Of a stretch of DNA of 64,000 nt, positions 1 through 11,599 are shown piece after piece. The position numbers and the translations under genes are program-made. The first letter of the stretch is position 1, and each line of letters opens with the position of its first letter. The notes beneath the pieces are model-generated. The model was not told the DNA's origin. It did no database searches and saw only the letters and a list, made by a program, of their open reading frames with translations. This DNA comes from Pascua guehoae (Eukaryota > Basidiomycota > Tremellomycetes > Trichosporonales > Trichosporonaceae): the NCBI GenBank assembly GCA_001600415.1, contig BCJX01000009.1, positions 1,270,214 through 1,334,213 of the forward strand, given 5' to 3'.

Positions 1-2232
1 ACATCTCCCACCTTTGGTACAACTCACAAAGTTTAGACTGCAATTCCTTGATCTCGCTCCACACCACCCGCCCGCGCAGGTCAAACGGCGGCACGTACAC
101 GGTCTGAAGGACACTCTTGGTGCGCACCGGCGATTTCATCATGTCCGCGTACAGACACTCGATGTGACTCAGCGCCTGGAGAGCTCGGTAGATGCTGGCG
201 GGGCCGCTGTCGACGTCGTCACAAGAGTCGAAGCATGCGTTTGTCGCAGTGAGGACATGGGCCATGTCCCCGAGTATTGATGAGGCAACGAAAAGCTCGA
301 CGAGCTCATTCCCGTCCAAGACACGAGCGCAACTAGCTTTGGGGGAACCAGGAATTGCAGAGGCACCACCAGAAATACCAGTGGGAGTCATCGCACGAGC
401 GCGAGCGCGAGCAGGAGGCGAGCCAGGGCCCGTCACCGCGGCCGATTGAGCGCTGGGAAGTTTACTCGAATCGGGCTTGAGGTCCCGCAGTTCGAGCAAA
501 AGGTTGCACAGGAAAAGGATTCGTGGCGCATTGTCCAAGGCTGTAACGTACTCTGGTGGACATGGCAGTTGGACGGGTTCGAGGTCGAGAAGGTCAAAGT
601 CGTCAGTGCCAAGATCCACCTTCCACTCGATGTCGGTTGGCTCGACGTAGAGGGAATCGCGGTCAATCGAGTGTGTGAACGTGGGCCAAGCCTGCTAGAC
701 GCGGTCAGCTCTATTGTGGAGGACAGATCCGTGGCCTTGGCAGTGTTCGAGACTGGGCTCCTGCTGGCGCCATTGAGGTCCAGCACAACACACCTAGCAT
801 CCAGAATCATTTGGTGCTAAATGAGTCCCCCGGCACACTGCTCACGCTGCACCAACTTACCTTGGGTCCCCGCTGCGCCTTACGCCACGACCTCGCATGC
901 GCAGGCGCCTGCACCCATCTCCGATAGAGGGAGCGAGCGACCTCGACCTGGCGTCAGAGTCCTGGATCATCGGTACCAAGTAGCAGAGAAGGGTAGGGGG
1001 ACGCGTCCACTTTAGAACGGCGCCACGACGATAACCTGCTAGCCATATTCACTACCCCGCCCGGCCCCGGGCCGTCTCCATCGCATGTACTCTCAAGCAT
1101 GCCTGTGAGACGCACCTTGAGCATTGTCGCAATCTCGCGACTTGTCGGGGTGTCAAGAGGAAGATGTTTGAGGATACAGGAGTATACCTGGTGTGTGAGC
1201 TGTTTTCTCGGAGCCGCAGCGCACCTCTGGCGGCCACCTGGCAAAGGGCAGCCGGAAAGGAACGACCCAATCCGGACCGGCTGAGCGTGTCGAGGACGAC
1301 GACGAGATGCGGCTGTGGGGAATGGGCATCGGGGTGTAGTTGCGTGGCCTCTGGCCGGGGTATCTTGCGGGACTGCGCGACTCTAAACCGTAGTAGCTCG
1401 TCCGCTTGCCCGCACTCGCAGCACTGGTGTTCATGTCCGACACTGAAGTGCGTGACAGGCCCAGTACGCCATACGATGACGCGTACGCCTGTCGCTGGCG
1501 CTCGGCGCCGTCGTACTGGTTGCGCGGGTAGGGCGGGCTCTGTCCCGGGTACCTCGGCGTCGGGCTCGACGCTCCACGATAGGGACTGACGCGGTCGCCG
1601 CCGGCAACGTTGGAGCTCCCCACGTTGCGTTCTGGCGTATACGGTCTGAAAGGGGGGTCGTATGCCCGTCGCTCGGGCTCACCGACGCCGTACTCTCGTG
1701 CCCCTTGGCTTTGGCCGTCCGGCACCGACTGCACCGACCTCATTGAGGACGATGACGGGATACGCCCATGGACTCCGGGATGGCTTTGAGTGTGTTGATG
1801 CATGGACTCGGGTATCGGGTACTTCGTCCCTAACCCGTGGTAGCTCACGCGTTTGCCATGATCACTGGGGCTCGTATTCGACACGGCGGGGTGTTGGAGA
1901 GTGCCGAGTCTGCCATACGCGGCCTCGTACGCCTGCTGCGCACGTTCGCCGTCGTTCTTGTCCTTGTCCTCTTTGGACTTGGACCGGGGCTCGGCTTCGC
2001 TCTGGCCATCGTCCGAGTAGGCCGAAGACGCCGAGGGGGCCGAATAGGCGCTATCGACGCTCGCCATCGTGGCCACACTCGCCACGCTTGCGATGCTGCT
2101 GCGCGACGCGCGCCGTTGGCGGATCTCAGCGCTCAGGCGGTTCACCCCGCGCACGGCGTGCGAGCGGCGTAGCACTGGGGCCGGGGATGGAGGGGTGGAG
2201 GGTAGTGGTCTCGATATCGGGTTGCCGTTCAT
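1..2232 (-). CDS. Ser-rich protein of unknown function, 3' end beyond the window
   Basis: I do not recognise this protein. The model on the minus strand has exons 2232-1225, 1187-1116, 947-861, 816-787 and 694 to the window edge. The large first exon (336 codons) is low-complexity and disordered, rich in Ser, Pro, Arg and Tyr. The later exons look like a folded, mostly helical domain: the order HLPLDTPTSREIATMLK, then LYRRWVQ, then DSLYVEPTDIEW, then LLLELRDL, then a stretch ending near the edge with SEIKELQSKLCELYQRWEM. Introns of 37-168 nt with GTGCGC, GTGCGT and GTAAGT donors keep the frame through exon 3. The junction 787/694 is the weakest part: its donor (GTGCTG) is poor and the acceptor could also be at 691. 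The start is the first in-frame ATG after a purine-rich upstream stretch. The absent C-terminus prevents any family call. Confidence 0.6.
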
Positions 2233-3555
2233 TGTTCATCGGGGGTCCGCGGGTCCGCGGGGGAAGGGGGGCCGGGCGGGGAGGCTGTCGGGGAAGGAGT
2301 GTTGGGGGGAGGAGATAGGAGAGCAACGAGTGGGAGAGTCGCACCTGGGAAAGTTATGAGGGGGGGCGTACGAGGGAGGTAAGTTGAAGGAGGCTGTGTA
2401 CGACGGAGGTACGTTGAAGGAGGCTGTGTCCAAGGGAAGGAGGGTGCTCGGTGCGCTTGAGTGTCCGTCCGAGTAGGGTGGCGCGGGTGTAAACAATAGA
2501 TAGGAGACGAGACGGGGCGGCGGGAGATGATGGTACAAGTGACGAAGGTGAGGAAAGAGCGAGCACAAAAGCACCAGGCAGGGCCCAAGAAAGAACGATG
2601 GAGTGTTAGACGTCAGAACAGAGGAGAAGAGGAGAGAGGGAGAGGGAGAGGGCGAAGAGGCAAGAGAAGCAGAAGCACAAGACAAAAGCCAAAGAGATGT
2701 GCGATTGCCGGGTGCGTGTCAAGCGTGACCCTGCGGGGTAAATATGTGCACGGCCCATGGCGCCCCGCATGGATATCCACCCGCCACATGCACCACCAGC
2801 ACCGCCACTGTCCCGTCAGATCCGTCTCTCTCTCTCTCTCTCGTACGTCTCCGCAGTCAATGCCCACTCCTACATGCTTGCTTCTGTACTGCTGCCACAC
2901 ACCGCGTCCCACGGCTGCCTTGGTCGTTCTTGTTACCTCGCCCTTGCTCTCCTACGCCTAAAGACGTCCCTCTCCCCGACTTTCGTGACTCCCTCGTCGA
3001 CCTCATCACACCCCTCCGATCCCTTGGCCCTCTCACCGCTGCTCGTCCTCACTCCCCTCGCCGCTCTCATACAGCTGGCTTACATTCAGATATCCGATGC
3101 TAACGTATGGAATGCAGTACTACGCAGGGGAAACATGTGGTCGGCTGCGCATGTCGAACTCGTGTGTTGACAGGCGCTAGCCAAGGCGACGGCGGTGAGC
3201 GCAGGTGCGCACCGGCGTGCATGCTGTGCGTTTGTCGTGGGCCAGTCCGGCTTTTGCTAGCGTGGCTGGCTTGTTTCGTGCTCCTCTGTTCTCTGCCTCT
3301 GCAAAGCTGGAATACAACTCCCGCCGCGTGCCGGCGATCCATGCAAGACGGCGCCGGCCGCGTGTGCCAATAGTCTAGGTCTTGGGAGTAGGATGGTGTG
3401 GGTTGGGGGGGAGGGGGTGGGGGGGGAGTGCGAATGGGTGAGATTGGGTAGGTGAGTGGAAGGTGGGTCTGTAGGGGTTGCCTGCACTCGGTCTACCCTA
3501 GTGTCGACTGCCTCTCGAGGCACGAGTCAGCGCCTACTCGGCGCAGGTCGACAAT
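2233..3555. other. Gene-free spacer, 5' of the unknown gene and 3' of CAF40
   Basis: No supported gene. From about 2235 to 2700 the plus strand is strongly purine-rich, so the minus strand upstream of the ATG at 2232 is a long pyrimidine tract, a common fungal promoter or leader feature. A CT dinucleotide run lies at 2825-2842. The small ORFs in this stretch overlap each other in several frames and have no recognisable domain or splice structure. Confidence 0.5.
2825..2842. repeat. CT dinucleotide microsatellite
   Basis: An uninterrupted TC/CT run of nine units within the pyrimidine-rich part of the spacer. It is a simple sequence repeat with no coding role seen. Confidence 0.8.
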
Positions 3556-5002
3556 TTACTCGGCACGCTCGTTCAGGTTGACGAGGAGCGTTTGCAGGCA
3601 GCGCTTGGTCACGAGGTCGCCCTTGAGAAGACCCGCGAAAGTGCCGTCCCGGAGCGGCTCGGGGAGACATGCGCGGAGTGCCTCGCGTGCCCTGGGATGT
3701 AAGTAGGATGAAGGAGATAGTGGCAACGACAGCCACCAGTATGTCGACTAGTACCCGCAACGGGGCTGTCGCATTACATAGTGTGCACGGCTAGAACAGC
3801 GTCCACGCCCGGGGCGACGCCGCCAGTGCAACTCACCTTGGGTTGTCGCTCATGCGGAGGTAGCAGCGCACGACATGCTTGAGGAGGCGGACCGCCTGGG
3901 TCTCGACGAGTGCCGAGACCATGTTGGAGAGGACGGCGCCGACGGCGTAGAAGCGCTCGTACGTTTGGCAAATGTACTGCAGGCCGAGGTCGTCGAGGAG
4001 AATCTTCTGGACGATAAAGATGGCGACCGTCTTTGAGAGCTCCGAGCCCGTTTCCATGATGCGGAGGCAGAGGGGGATAATCTCGGTCGACAGGAGAAAG
4101 TTGATCACGTCCGAGTTGTCGTTTTGCTTTACGAGCGCGCCAATCACGCCGAGCGACGTGAGACGGAGGTATTCAAACGGCCGTGTCTTGCTGGTCGTGT
4201 TGAGGAACGGGTAGAGGAAGAGCGGAATGTGGGCGTTGAGGAAGAGACTGCGCGTCTCCGAGTGGCTCGCAACGCACTGCAGGAGCGCGAGCGCGTTGCA
4301 TACGCGGTTTGAGGCGTGCGCCGTCAAGACCGGAGGCGAGAGGGCGGGGTAGACGTTGACAATCTCGAGGAGCAGCGACGACATGATGCCTGCAGGGGAA
4401 ACCAGTGGACATCGGGCGACGGGTGGCAGCAGAGCGACGGAGCGACGAACAGCAAGTGGCAAGTGTTTGCGGGGCGGCATGGAGGAAATTGCGTCAGCAC
4501 TGACCCCTCTATGTCCATCTCGGCCATCTCGGCCATTCTGCCCATGTAAAAAGGCTTACCAAATCCACCCCACAGAACGAGCGCCAGGTCCTCGTACATT
4601 TCGCGCTTCTTGCTCAGCTCGAGGAGGGCCGTCTCGCGCGTCTCGGGGTCGAGCAGCTCGGTGATGAGGAGGTAAATCTTCTCTTCCTCTGAGCCTGCGG
4701 GAGGCGGATTCCCGTTCGGGAGGAGCAGGAGCTTGCCCGTCCCCTGGGCTGGAGTCGCAACACCGGGGGGCGCAAATGTGTTCCCTTGGCCACTGGCAGA
4801 ATTGCTCAGCCCACCACTTCCGGGCCCACCGCCCTGGGATCCGCTGCCAGGTAAGGCGTGACCGCTGCCCGGGGTCGGGGGGTTGTTGAGGTGCTGGGCG
4901 AGGTTGTTGAGCAGGAGCGGCGCAGACGTCGGCCCGCCGGCGCCAGTCCCCAGGCTACCACCGAGGGCGTCGCGGTTCATCTGCTGCTGCTGCTGCTGAT
5001 GT

Positions 5003-5037
<35 letters not shown>

Positions 5038-5160
5038 CTGCTGCTGTTGTTGCTGCTGCTGGGCATGCGCTTGAGCCTGCGCCTGCGCCTGCTGCAGTGC
5101 CGACGCCCGAGACGCAGGCATGTCCTGCGAGAATCCCGCGTATGCGCGGCCGCCGTACAT
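3556..5160 (-). CDS. CAF40: CCR4-NOT complex subunit Caf40/CNOT9 (Rcd1 family)
   Basis: Caf40/CNOT9 is the armadillo-repeat subunit of the CCR4-NOT deadenylase complex. It acts in cytoplasmic mRNA decay and translational repression and docks proteins that carry Trp or peptide motifs. Exons are 5160-4560, 4389-3837 and 3691-3556 (601, 553 and 136 nt), giving 429 residues in frame. Residues from about 156 onward match the Rcd1/CNOT9 fold closely: [19 protein letters not shown], then [10 protein letters not shown], then [15 protein letters not shown], ending with [15 protein letters not shown]. The first about 155 residues are a disordered extension with a long polyGln tract, then Gly/Ser/Pro-rich sequence. 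Yeast Caf40 also has a Gln-rich N-terminus; the human protein does not. The start is the first ATG that avoids a Pro-rich upstream reading. Both introns have GT-AG ends (GTGAGT and GTAAGC donors) and both junctions fall inside conserved sequence. Confidence 0.95.
4981..5063 (-). repeat. CAG/CAA repeat encoding the polyGln tract of Caf40
   Basis: Read on the minus strand, mixed CAG and CAA codons encode about 27 Gln interrupted by one His. The CAA interruptions usually make such tracts more stable than pure CAG. The tract sits in the disordered N-terminal extension, outside the armadillo core. Confidence 0.9.
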
Positions 5161-5953
5161 GGCCGAGCTGCGCGCGGGGGCGCGTGGGTTGAGCGTCAAG
5201 GGGGGGGAGAGGGGTTGGGGAGAGGCCGACGCGGAGATGGCGCGGCCAGAGATGCCTATGATGGGTCGGTCGAGATGCGAGGCGCCCCCGTCGGGGCGGA
5301 GAAGGGCCGGATGGTGGGAGGTGAGGGAGGGGTGGCCCGAGTGGGCGGAGGCGGGGTGGACGGTGCGGAGATGGGGTGAGATGCGTGGGTATGAGTTGCG
5401 GATGCAAGATGGTTGATGGATGAAGTGAGTGTTCTGTGCGCGACGAGTTGGAGTTGTGACGGTCATGTCGGTGACAGCAGCAGCAGCGAGCGCGGGCGTG
5501 GGCGTGGGCAGCGGGTAGCACCAGGCCAGGAGGCCAGGAGGGCAATACAGAACGGGCACGAGGGCAGAAGGCGCGCCCAGGCGGTGAGGCGGTGGCCGCG
5601 GTGGGTGGCACAAAGGCTGAGGACATGGCTCCCCGCCCAGCTAGCCAGCTAGCGCCAGCTTCTGGCCCCGAGGCATGCCTGGCATTGCACAATTAGAGCC
5701 ACGCGTCCCAGTCATTATATTTCGGCGTTTTGTCAAATGTGGCACATTGACCCCTCGTTGTGTGGTTCATCATGAAACTTCAATGCATCATCATCATCAT
5801 CATCATCATCATGTGCGTGTGCGACTCAACCTATCTACATACACAGAACAAGCTATAAAACAGACTGCATACTCTCTCGAGCCACGCCAGACTGCGGACA
5901 TGCATGCCCGCATGCACACCACCCCTCGTCGCCACATGAGGCGTAAGGACGAG
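5161..5953. other. Spacer between the CAF40 start and the eIF4E stop
   Basis: Both neighbours are on the minus strand, so this is the CAF40 promoter plus the 3' region of the eIF4E-like gene. The reading upstream of the CAF40 ATG is open but is low-complexity Pro/His/Ser sequence, and I treat it as leader. A (CAT)9 microsatellite lies within it. Confidence 0.5.
5786..5812. repeat. (CAT)9 trinucleotide microsatellite
   Basis: Nine perfect CAT units in intergenic sequence. It would read as polyHis on the plus strand, but no coding context supports that. Confidence 0.9.
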
Positions 5954-7749
5954 CTAGGTGCTGTCGCCGAGTGCCGACGGCGTGCTCACCAGGCGACGAA
6001 TAGAGCCCAGGGGACCGGCAAACGCGCTGGCCGAGGCAGAGCCACGGCGCATCGGCTGCGGGCCGGAAGCACGGGGCGATGGTGGTGATAGCAGACCCAG
6101 GGCGCCGATGGGTGAGCTGGGGGCGCGATTTGCGCGTGCACGCGCGCCCTCCACGCCCGGCGCAGACGAGACCGAACGCTGGCTCGCGATGCGCATAAAC
6201 TTGCCAGCCGTCTGGACAGAGGTAGAGTTGGCCTAGGTGTCAGCAAGTCCGGGAGAGTGTGGCTTGAACGCCCAAACCAGTGACATCTGATCGGAGCTTT
6301 GACACCACCCGGACGACTCACCTGGAACTCGAGCGAGATGGCGTCCATTTCACGAGGGTCGAGGTCCATGGTATCAATGATACGCTGGCCGAGGGCATTC
6401 AGAGTGGCAACATCGTCACGACCGCGTGTCCACACCTGAACACGCTCCAACTTGGGGCGCACCGACACGACAATGCCACAGACACCATTGTCGGGGTCCA
6501 GCACCTCGCCGACAAGAGCCATGGTGAGGTTTGCCCACACCGTGTCGACAATTGTGGGCGAGTTGCGGATCAGGATGACCCATTTTCCGCCGTCCTTGTT
6601 CGCTGGGTCCTCCCACATCTGTTGTTAGCTGACCTGGTTCGGAAACTGTGCAGCTCACCGGACGAATGCCATCCTTGAACATGTGATAGTTTGCGCCCTT
6701 GACAATCTTGCTCGGCAGGCGCACATTGTTCATGTGGCGAGCGAACCCCTGGACCGTCCCAAACGTGCCAACGTGGAGGAGCGACGCCTCCCACTCGTGC
6801 AGGACATTGTCCTTGTTGGTCGGCTTCTCGGGCTTGTACGTCTTGGAGTCGTAAAAGAGCGTCCTGTGAGTCAGCTAGCTGTGTCTGGGTTATAAGGCCT
6901 CAACGATGGGACCGTCACCATCGAGCATGCCGTCGCCCCCGACTAGCTGACTTACCACTCGTGCTTCAGAGGGTGCTCGCCCGAGGGGGTCGGTTGGCGA
7001 GCGGGTGCGCCCTTGACGGGGGTCGACTTCTCGACGACGATCTCAGGGACCGCGTCGCCCTTTGAGGCGGTGCCCGCCTGCGCCCCGCGGATCGGCGTCT
7101 CGGGAGCCAGAGGCGCGACGCCGGGGAAACCGACGCCGAGCGAGGCACGACCGATGCGGCGCCTATCCGCTGGAGAGGGAGACGCGACCTTGTCATCGAC
7201 ATGGGCAAGCGCTTTCGCAGGAGTAGACTTGCCGCCCTTGTCCTTGGCAGCCTTGTCGACGCTGTCCTTGGCCTTGTCCGCGTCCTTGGTGTCAGACTCC
7301 GAACCGGCGTGGTCGGCCTCGCGCACAGACGACAGCGAGGGCGAAGGGGACAGGTTGGCGCGCGCGACGGCGCTCTGGGGCAGCTTGAGGCGTGACGATG
7401 CAGCCGTCGATGCCGCGGTAGCCTTCGCTTGGGACGGGAGGTTGGTTGTAATTTCGTTTAGTGCCACTGCCGAGGCACCGGCGGTGTTGGCTGCGCCCGC
7501 TGTGGTGTCCTTGTCGCTGTCCTTTGTAGAGTTGAGACGCTTCGAGATGTCCTTGAGTGTCGGCCCACGCGAGATGTTGCACTTGGGCAGACCACCGGCG
7601 CCGCTCGAGGAACGGCTACTGGGTATCGTCAGCATGCATGCAGCCTGGGACGCGTTGCCGTTGTCGACCGGTACCTACCGAGGCAGCGCCGTGCCGGCTG
7701 CGGCGATGGACGCCATGGTTGGTTTCTTGGGACCTTTGTCGGCGGCCAT
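5954..7749 (-). CDS. Divergent eIF4E-family cap-binding protein with long extensions
   Basis: An eIF4E-fold protein that should bind the mRNA 5' cap. Exons are 7749-7679, 7618-6956, 6863-6659, 6618-6322 and 6232-5954, giving 504 residues in frame. Residues 1-240 are a low-complexity, Ala/Ser/Lys-rich extension. The core runs from about 241 to 410, followed by a Ser/Ala/Pro-rich tail of about 93 residues. Cap-sandwich Trp269 (human W56) and Trp315 (human W102, in MWEDPANKDGGKW) are present, as are Trp376 (W166) and Trp245 (W43). Phe248 replaces human W46, and Ala286 stands where human W73 contacts eIF4G and 4E-BPs. GTF before the second helix and the ANLTMALVGE and CGIVVSVR stretches resemble class II (4EHP-like) members more than canonical eIF4E. 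I infer a regulatory rather than general initiation role. All introns are GT-AG and 48-94 nt long. Confidence 0.92.
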
Positions 7750-9621
7750 GTTATGACGGGAGAGAAGGTAAAGACTGTGGTTGTCGAGATGCCCAGCAGG
7801 AGACGGGCAAAGTGTAGTGAGGCGAGTGTTGTCGCTGGCACTCGCTAGGCAATGAAAGAGTGGTCGCGAAAAGAAAAAAGAGGCAGCGGAAAACAGGAAC
7901 GGGGTCGATGTGATGTGGCGTGCACAGTGGTGTCTGCGATCGCGTGTCGAGGTCCGAGCTTGGCCACCTGGGACGCGGATGCAGATATCGCGAGACAGAC
8001 GGACAGACAGAGGGATGCGAGTGGCGGGTGCCGGGTGCGAGCGGCGCAACGGTCCAAACGGGGGGTGAGGGGTGAGAAACAGGATCGAGGACCCAAAAGT
8101 CTGGGCAAGGGGGGGAAAGAAGGGGGAGGGGGGGCGCACGCGCGCACGTGTAGGTATTGTATCTGCTCTATACGCTTGCTCGCGTACGCTCTCGTTTGTT
8201 AGTGTGTGTGTCGTGTATGTATGTGTTTGCCGCTGGCTGGCTGGCTGGTGGTTGCTAGCTGCTGGCTGGCTATTGTTTGATGAGCCCGTGACATGTGCCT
8301 AACGCCACGGGGGCGATCCCGGGCCATCCGTTACACATCCTCCAGCGACCCCCCAAACATACCTGGGTTGGACCTTGTCCAGTGACGGGGCCGTGAGTGG
8401 CGGTGGGGTGGCGAATAATGTCGAGGTTCGTGACGGGTCGTGACGTGTCGCAATCGTGAACGAGAGAAAGAGAGAGAGAGAGGGAGAGGGAGGGAGAGTG
8501 TGTGAGAGAGGGATACAGAGCGAGGCGAGGAAAGAAACGGAGGGAAGGAGTGTCAAGTTGAGGAAGGTGGTTTAAAATGGGGCACGTGCACAACAGAGGG
8601 AGAGGGAAACGAGTGGCAGAATGAGACTTGTCGGCCGCGATACACGACACAACAAGCGGACTAGAGAGAAGGAACGTGCACAGGTTTCGAGTTCTCGGCT
8701 TGGCTCAACGCGGCCTCTGTTGGCTCCGTTGCAACCGTTGGCTGTTGGCTGTTGCGCTGCATGGCGATTGGGGGTGGGTGGGTGGCGGCGTATGTACTAC
8801 GCACTAGTAATACAATTGGGCATGAATGATGCTGTGCGTGCTGAAACGTACCCGTCATCTCAGGTGATCAGGCAGGCAGTCGCCGAACGCGCCCTTTGTG
8901 ACTGTGGAGGTGGCGCGGTGATCAATTGCACAATCTCAAAAAGTCTACCTCAGCCGACATACAGTACTTGCATGCCAAGACTCTCTCTGTCAGATGGGGC
9001 CTGTGATCCTACTCTACACCCAAACTAAGGTTGCAGGAGCAAGCCGTATGAGGATTCTTAACTGCATCGAGAATAGTGCGAGTGCGAATGCTGGACGCGT
9101 CGGGCGGCCCGCTTCCCGACCCATGGTCGCGTTCCAATAACGTTAAATCCAGGGACAGTGACAGCGTGGCCCCGCAGGCACCCTTCGATTCCTCCATTGT
9201 CCCTGTCATGACCAGATGCACCAGTTAAAAGCCACACCCACAGAGGGGTGGTCGCTCACCAACATTGCTCTGCATTCCTGGCTCTGGCACCGTATGCGCT
9301 TGCTTTTTATGACGCACGCAGAGTGGACTGATAGACATGGAGGAGGAGGTTGCACCACTGAACTGCGCAGCAGAACCGCCAAACTCTATTTCTACTCCCC
9401 AGTTTTGAGTGACCGACCCAAGTCGAACGACACAAGGACAAGGCAACCTCCCCTGCTCAGACAGACCACAGCAACACGGTCAAGCACTCTGCGCACGCAC
9501 TTCTGATGTTCCTGCTGAATGACATGCTTATGAATTCAATGTGTAGACGTTCTCGCTCCCCATTGTCGTCGCCGCCAACCTCCGCTGCCCCGCCGCGTGC
9601 ATACCAGAACTCTTCCCCCGG
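7750..9621. other. Gene-free spacer upstream of the eIF4E-like gene, downstream of mtIF3
   Basis: About 1.9 kb with no supported gene. It holds a purine-rich tract (about 8461-8550, GA repeats on plus), a run of CTGG units near 8234-8270, and short overlapping ORFs with no domain. The part next to 7750 is presumably the promoter of the eIF4E-like gene. Confidence 0.45.
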
Positions 9622-10578
9622 CTACAGCCCGGGAAGAGTCCTCGCAGGCTGGTTGGCGGCATTGCGCTCCTTTGCCTTGCGCAGGCGCGCTTCCTCCTTG
9701 AGCCTCCTCGCCTCCTTCTTCTCGTCGCGGATTCGGTGCTTGTCAACGACGGCCGAGATGATCCTGTTCTTGACCTCGGCGGAAATGTTGGGGAGGGGCT
9801 GCCACCAGCACACCCAGAGGCCCTTTGTGCGCTCGTCGTCCTTCCAGCGTGTGCCGACCTCGGCGAGCGCCTCGTCGAACATGGCGATAATCTCAATCTT
9901 GCGATCGGCCGACACGTAACTGTTGCTCGAACCCGACCCGGCGCGCGTGGCAAAGACAATGTGGACGCGGTCGCCCTTTTCCAGCAGCGACTTTGCGAGT
10001 GCAATCTTGTGCTGCAAGTCGCTTGGGGCCGCATGCCATCCGACCTGGACCTCTTTGTCGTCGACCGCGATGCGTCGGCTGAGCTTGACCTTGGCCTCGT
10101 GCTCGCGCTCCTTGCGCTTCTCCTCGATCAGGTTGACAATCTTCACGACGGGCGGGGAAAGCTGAACGAGAATGACCGCTTCCTTGTCGACGTCGATCAT
10201 GTCGAGGATTTCGTACAAGTTGCGAGGCTCGGCCACAGTGTCCGTCACCGGGTCGACGAGCTGGACGACGCGAAAGGGAATCTCGTGGTTGCGAAGCGAG
10301 AGCGGGTTGACCTCCTCTTCGGGTTCCTCCTCCTCGTCCCGGCGGTAATGCCTAGAGGGACGGGTCGCAAAACGGACGCCAACGGGAGCGCCGGGGACCG
10401 AGGACTGGTGCGCATAGCTGGCAGGGACGAGACGAGGACGAGCAAGTGCGGCAGAGACGAGTCGAGGTTGCGGGCAGATTGCAGAGGACGTAATGTGTCG
10501 GCGCGCAAGGGAGGTGGGTGCGAGGGCACGAAAGACGGTGTGGCCCGTTAAGAGAGGTGAGAGGAGAGGACGAGGCAT
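9622..10578 (-). CDS. AIM23: Mitochondrial translation initiation factor IF-3
   Basis: An intronless 318-residue protein. The first about 75 residues are Arg/Ser/Ala-rich with few acidic residues, as expected of a mitochondrial presequence. Then come a short acidic stretch and the IF3 N-terminal domain (EIPFRVVQLVDPVTDTVAEP, NLYEILDMIDVDKEAVILVQL). After a charged helical linker (EEKRKEREHEAKVKLSRR) follows the IF3 C-terminal domain (HDLQ-type helix as PSDLQHKIALAKSLLEKGDRVH, then a strand and KIEIIAMFDEALAEVG). In mitochondria IF3 keeps ribosomal subunits apart and proofreads initiator tRNA. A Lys/Arg-rich C-terminal tail resembles other mitochondrial IF3 proteins. The start is the first Met of the open frame and gives a sensible presequence. 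The yeast name AIM23 is applied by family. Confidence 0.88.
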   Translation of the reverse strand: MPRPLLSPLLTGHTVFRALAPTSLARRHITSSAICPQPRLVSAALARPRLVPASYAHQSSVPGAPVGVRFATRPSRHYRRDEEEEPEEEVNPLSLRNHEIPFRVVQLVDPVTDTVAEPRNLYEILDMIDVDKEAVILVQLSPPVVKIVNLIEEKRKEREHEAKVKLSRRIAVDDKEVQVGWHAAPSDLQHKIALAKSLLEKGDRVHIVFATRAGSGSSNSYVSADRKIEIIAMFDEALAEVGTRWKDDERTKGLWVCWWQPLPNISAEVKNRIISAVVDKHRIRDEKKEARRLKEEARLRKAKERNAANQPARTLPGL

Positions 10579-11599
10579 GAAGATGGAATGTCGGTGAGGA
10601 TGTTAGAGGCAAGGTAAAAGTGCAAGTAGTTTGGCGGGAAAGTGGAGTTGTGGACGTTGTGGGCAGTTGGTTGAAAGTGGTTGGTTCCGCTGGGCGGTGG
10701 TGGAGGTGACCGGGGTCTTGCAATAAGGAATCCTGTCCTCTGTGTCTGTCCAGGCACACATGGCACTCGTTGGTCCCTCGACCCTCCCTCCCTTGCGGTC
10801 AGCGGCCAGCGGCCAGCGGTCAGCGGTCATCGGAGGCAGGGGGCGGGGTGGACAAATGGGAAGGGAATGGGACCTGCCTGGTTGCTGGCTGTCTGCATCA
10901 TGGCACAGCATGGCACTGGATCACCCCCCCACCTGCTGCCCTTATGCCTGGTGCCTTCTTACCAGGGCGATGGGCGATGGGAGAGCGAGAGCGAGAGCGA
11001 GCGAGCGAGCGCGACACGACATGGCGCGCGCCGCGAGCCGCGACGAGCCGTGACAACCCAGCTTGCCGGCCCACACCACACCCATGGATGCATGCACACC
11101 TGGCCACCTGGCACCTGGGCCACCTGGCACCTCGCCAAAGGCAATGCAACAAGAGGCACCTGCACATGCATGCACTACTACTGCACACTTGGCCACCACT
11201 TGGCTTGCTTCCTTCATTACCCACCGACCCCATTGCCATTCATCAACACTACACCTTGTCCACCATCTCTTCTCTTCTCTTGCCCACACCCTCCCATCCC
11301 ATCCCCCACGACTTGTCACACTACTAGCTCGCAAGAGGCACTCCCTCGCCTTTAAACCATTACATCGGCTCCCATCGCCCGTTGGTCGCCGTCGGGATCG
11401 GTTCGGTTTGCACTACCCTAGCCTTGCCTGGATGCTCTAGTGTCCCTGTGGCACCAATCTCGTGCGCCTCTCTACACCTTATTCAACTCTACTCTCCCCC
11501 CTCTCTCTCTCCCTCTCTCTCCACAGGACAACTGTTTCCTACTTTTCAACAACACACTACTACTCTATCAACCCCAACTAGGCTCCAGCCGCTTCTCCC
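10579..11599. promoter_or_regulatory. Divergent promoter region of mtIF3 and RGD1
   Basis: About 1 kb between two divergent ATGs. Toward RGD1 it holds a long pyrimidine tract with TC repeats at about 11498-11523, followed by a CACAACTAC-rich leader. It also contains imperfect GGTCAGC/GGCCAGC repeats near 10797-10832 and GAGC repeats at 10983-11010. No ORF here has a domain. Promoter function is inferred from position. Confidence 0.5.

Noticed and set aside
8461..8550. GA-rich tract considered as a degenerate coding or repeat element
   Set aside because: It is a simple purine tract like those upstream of other genes here, with no unit longer than a few bases.
9736..10551. A 271-codon open frame antisense to mtIF3
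   Set aside because: The IF3 reading on the minus strand has both IF3 domains; this frame has none.
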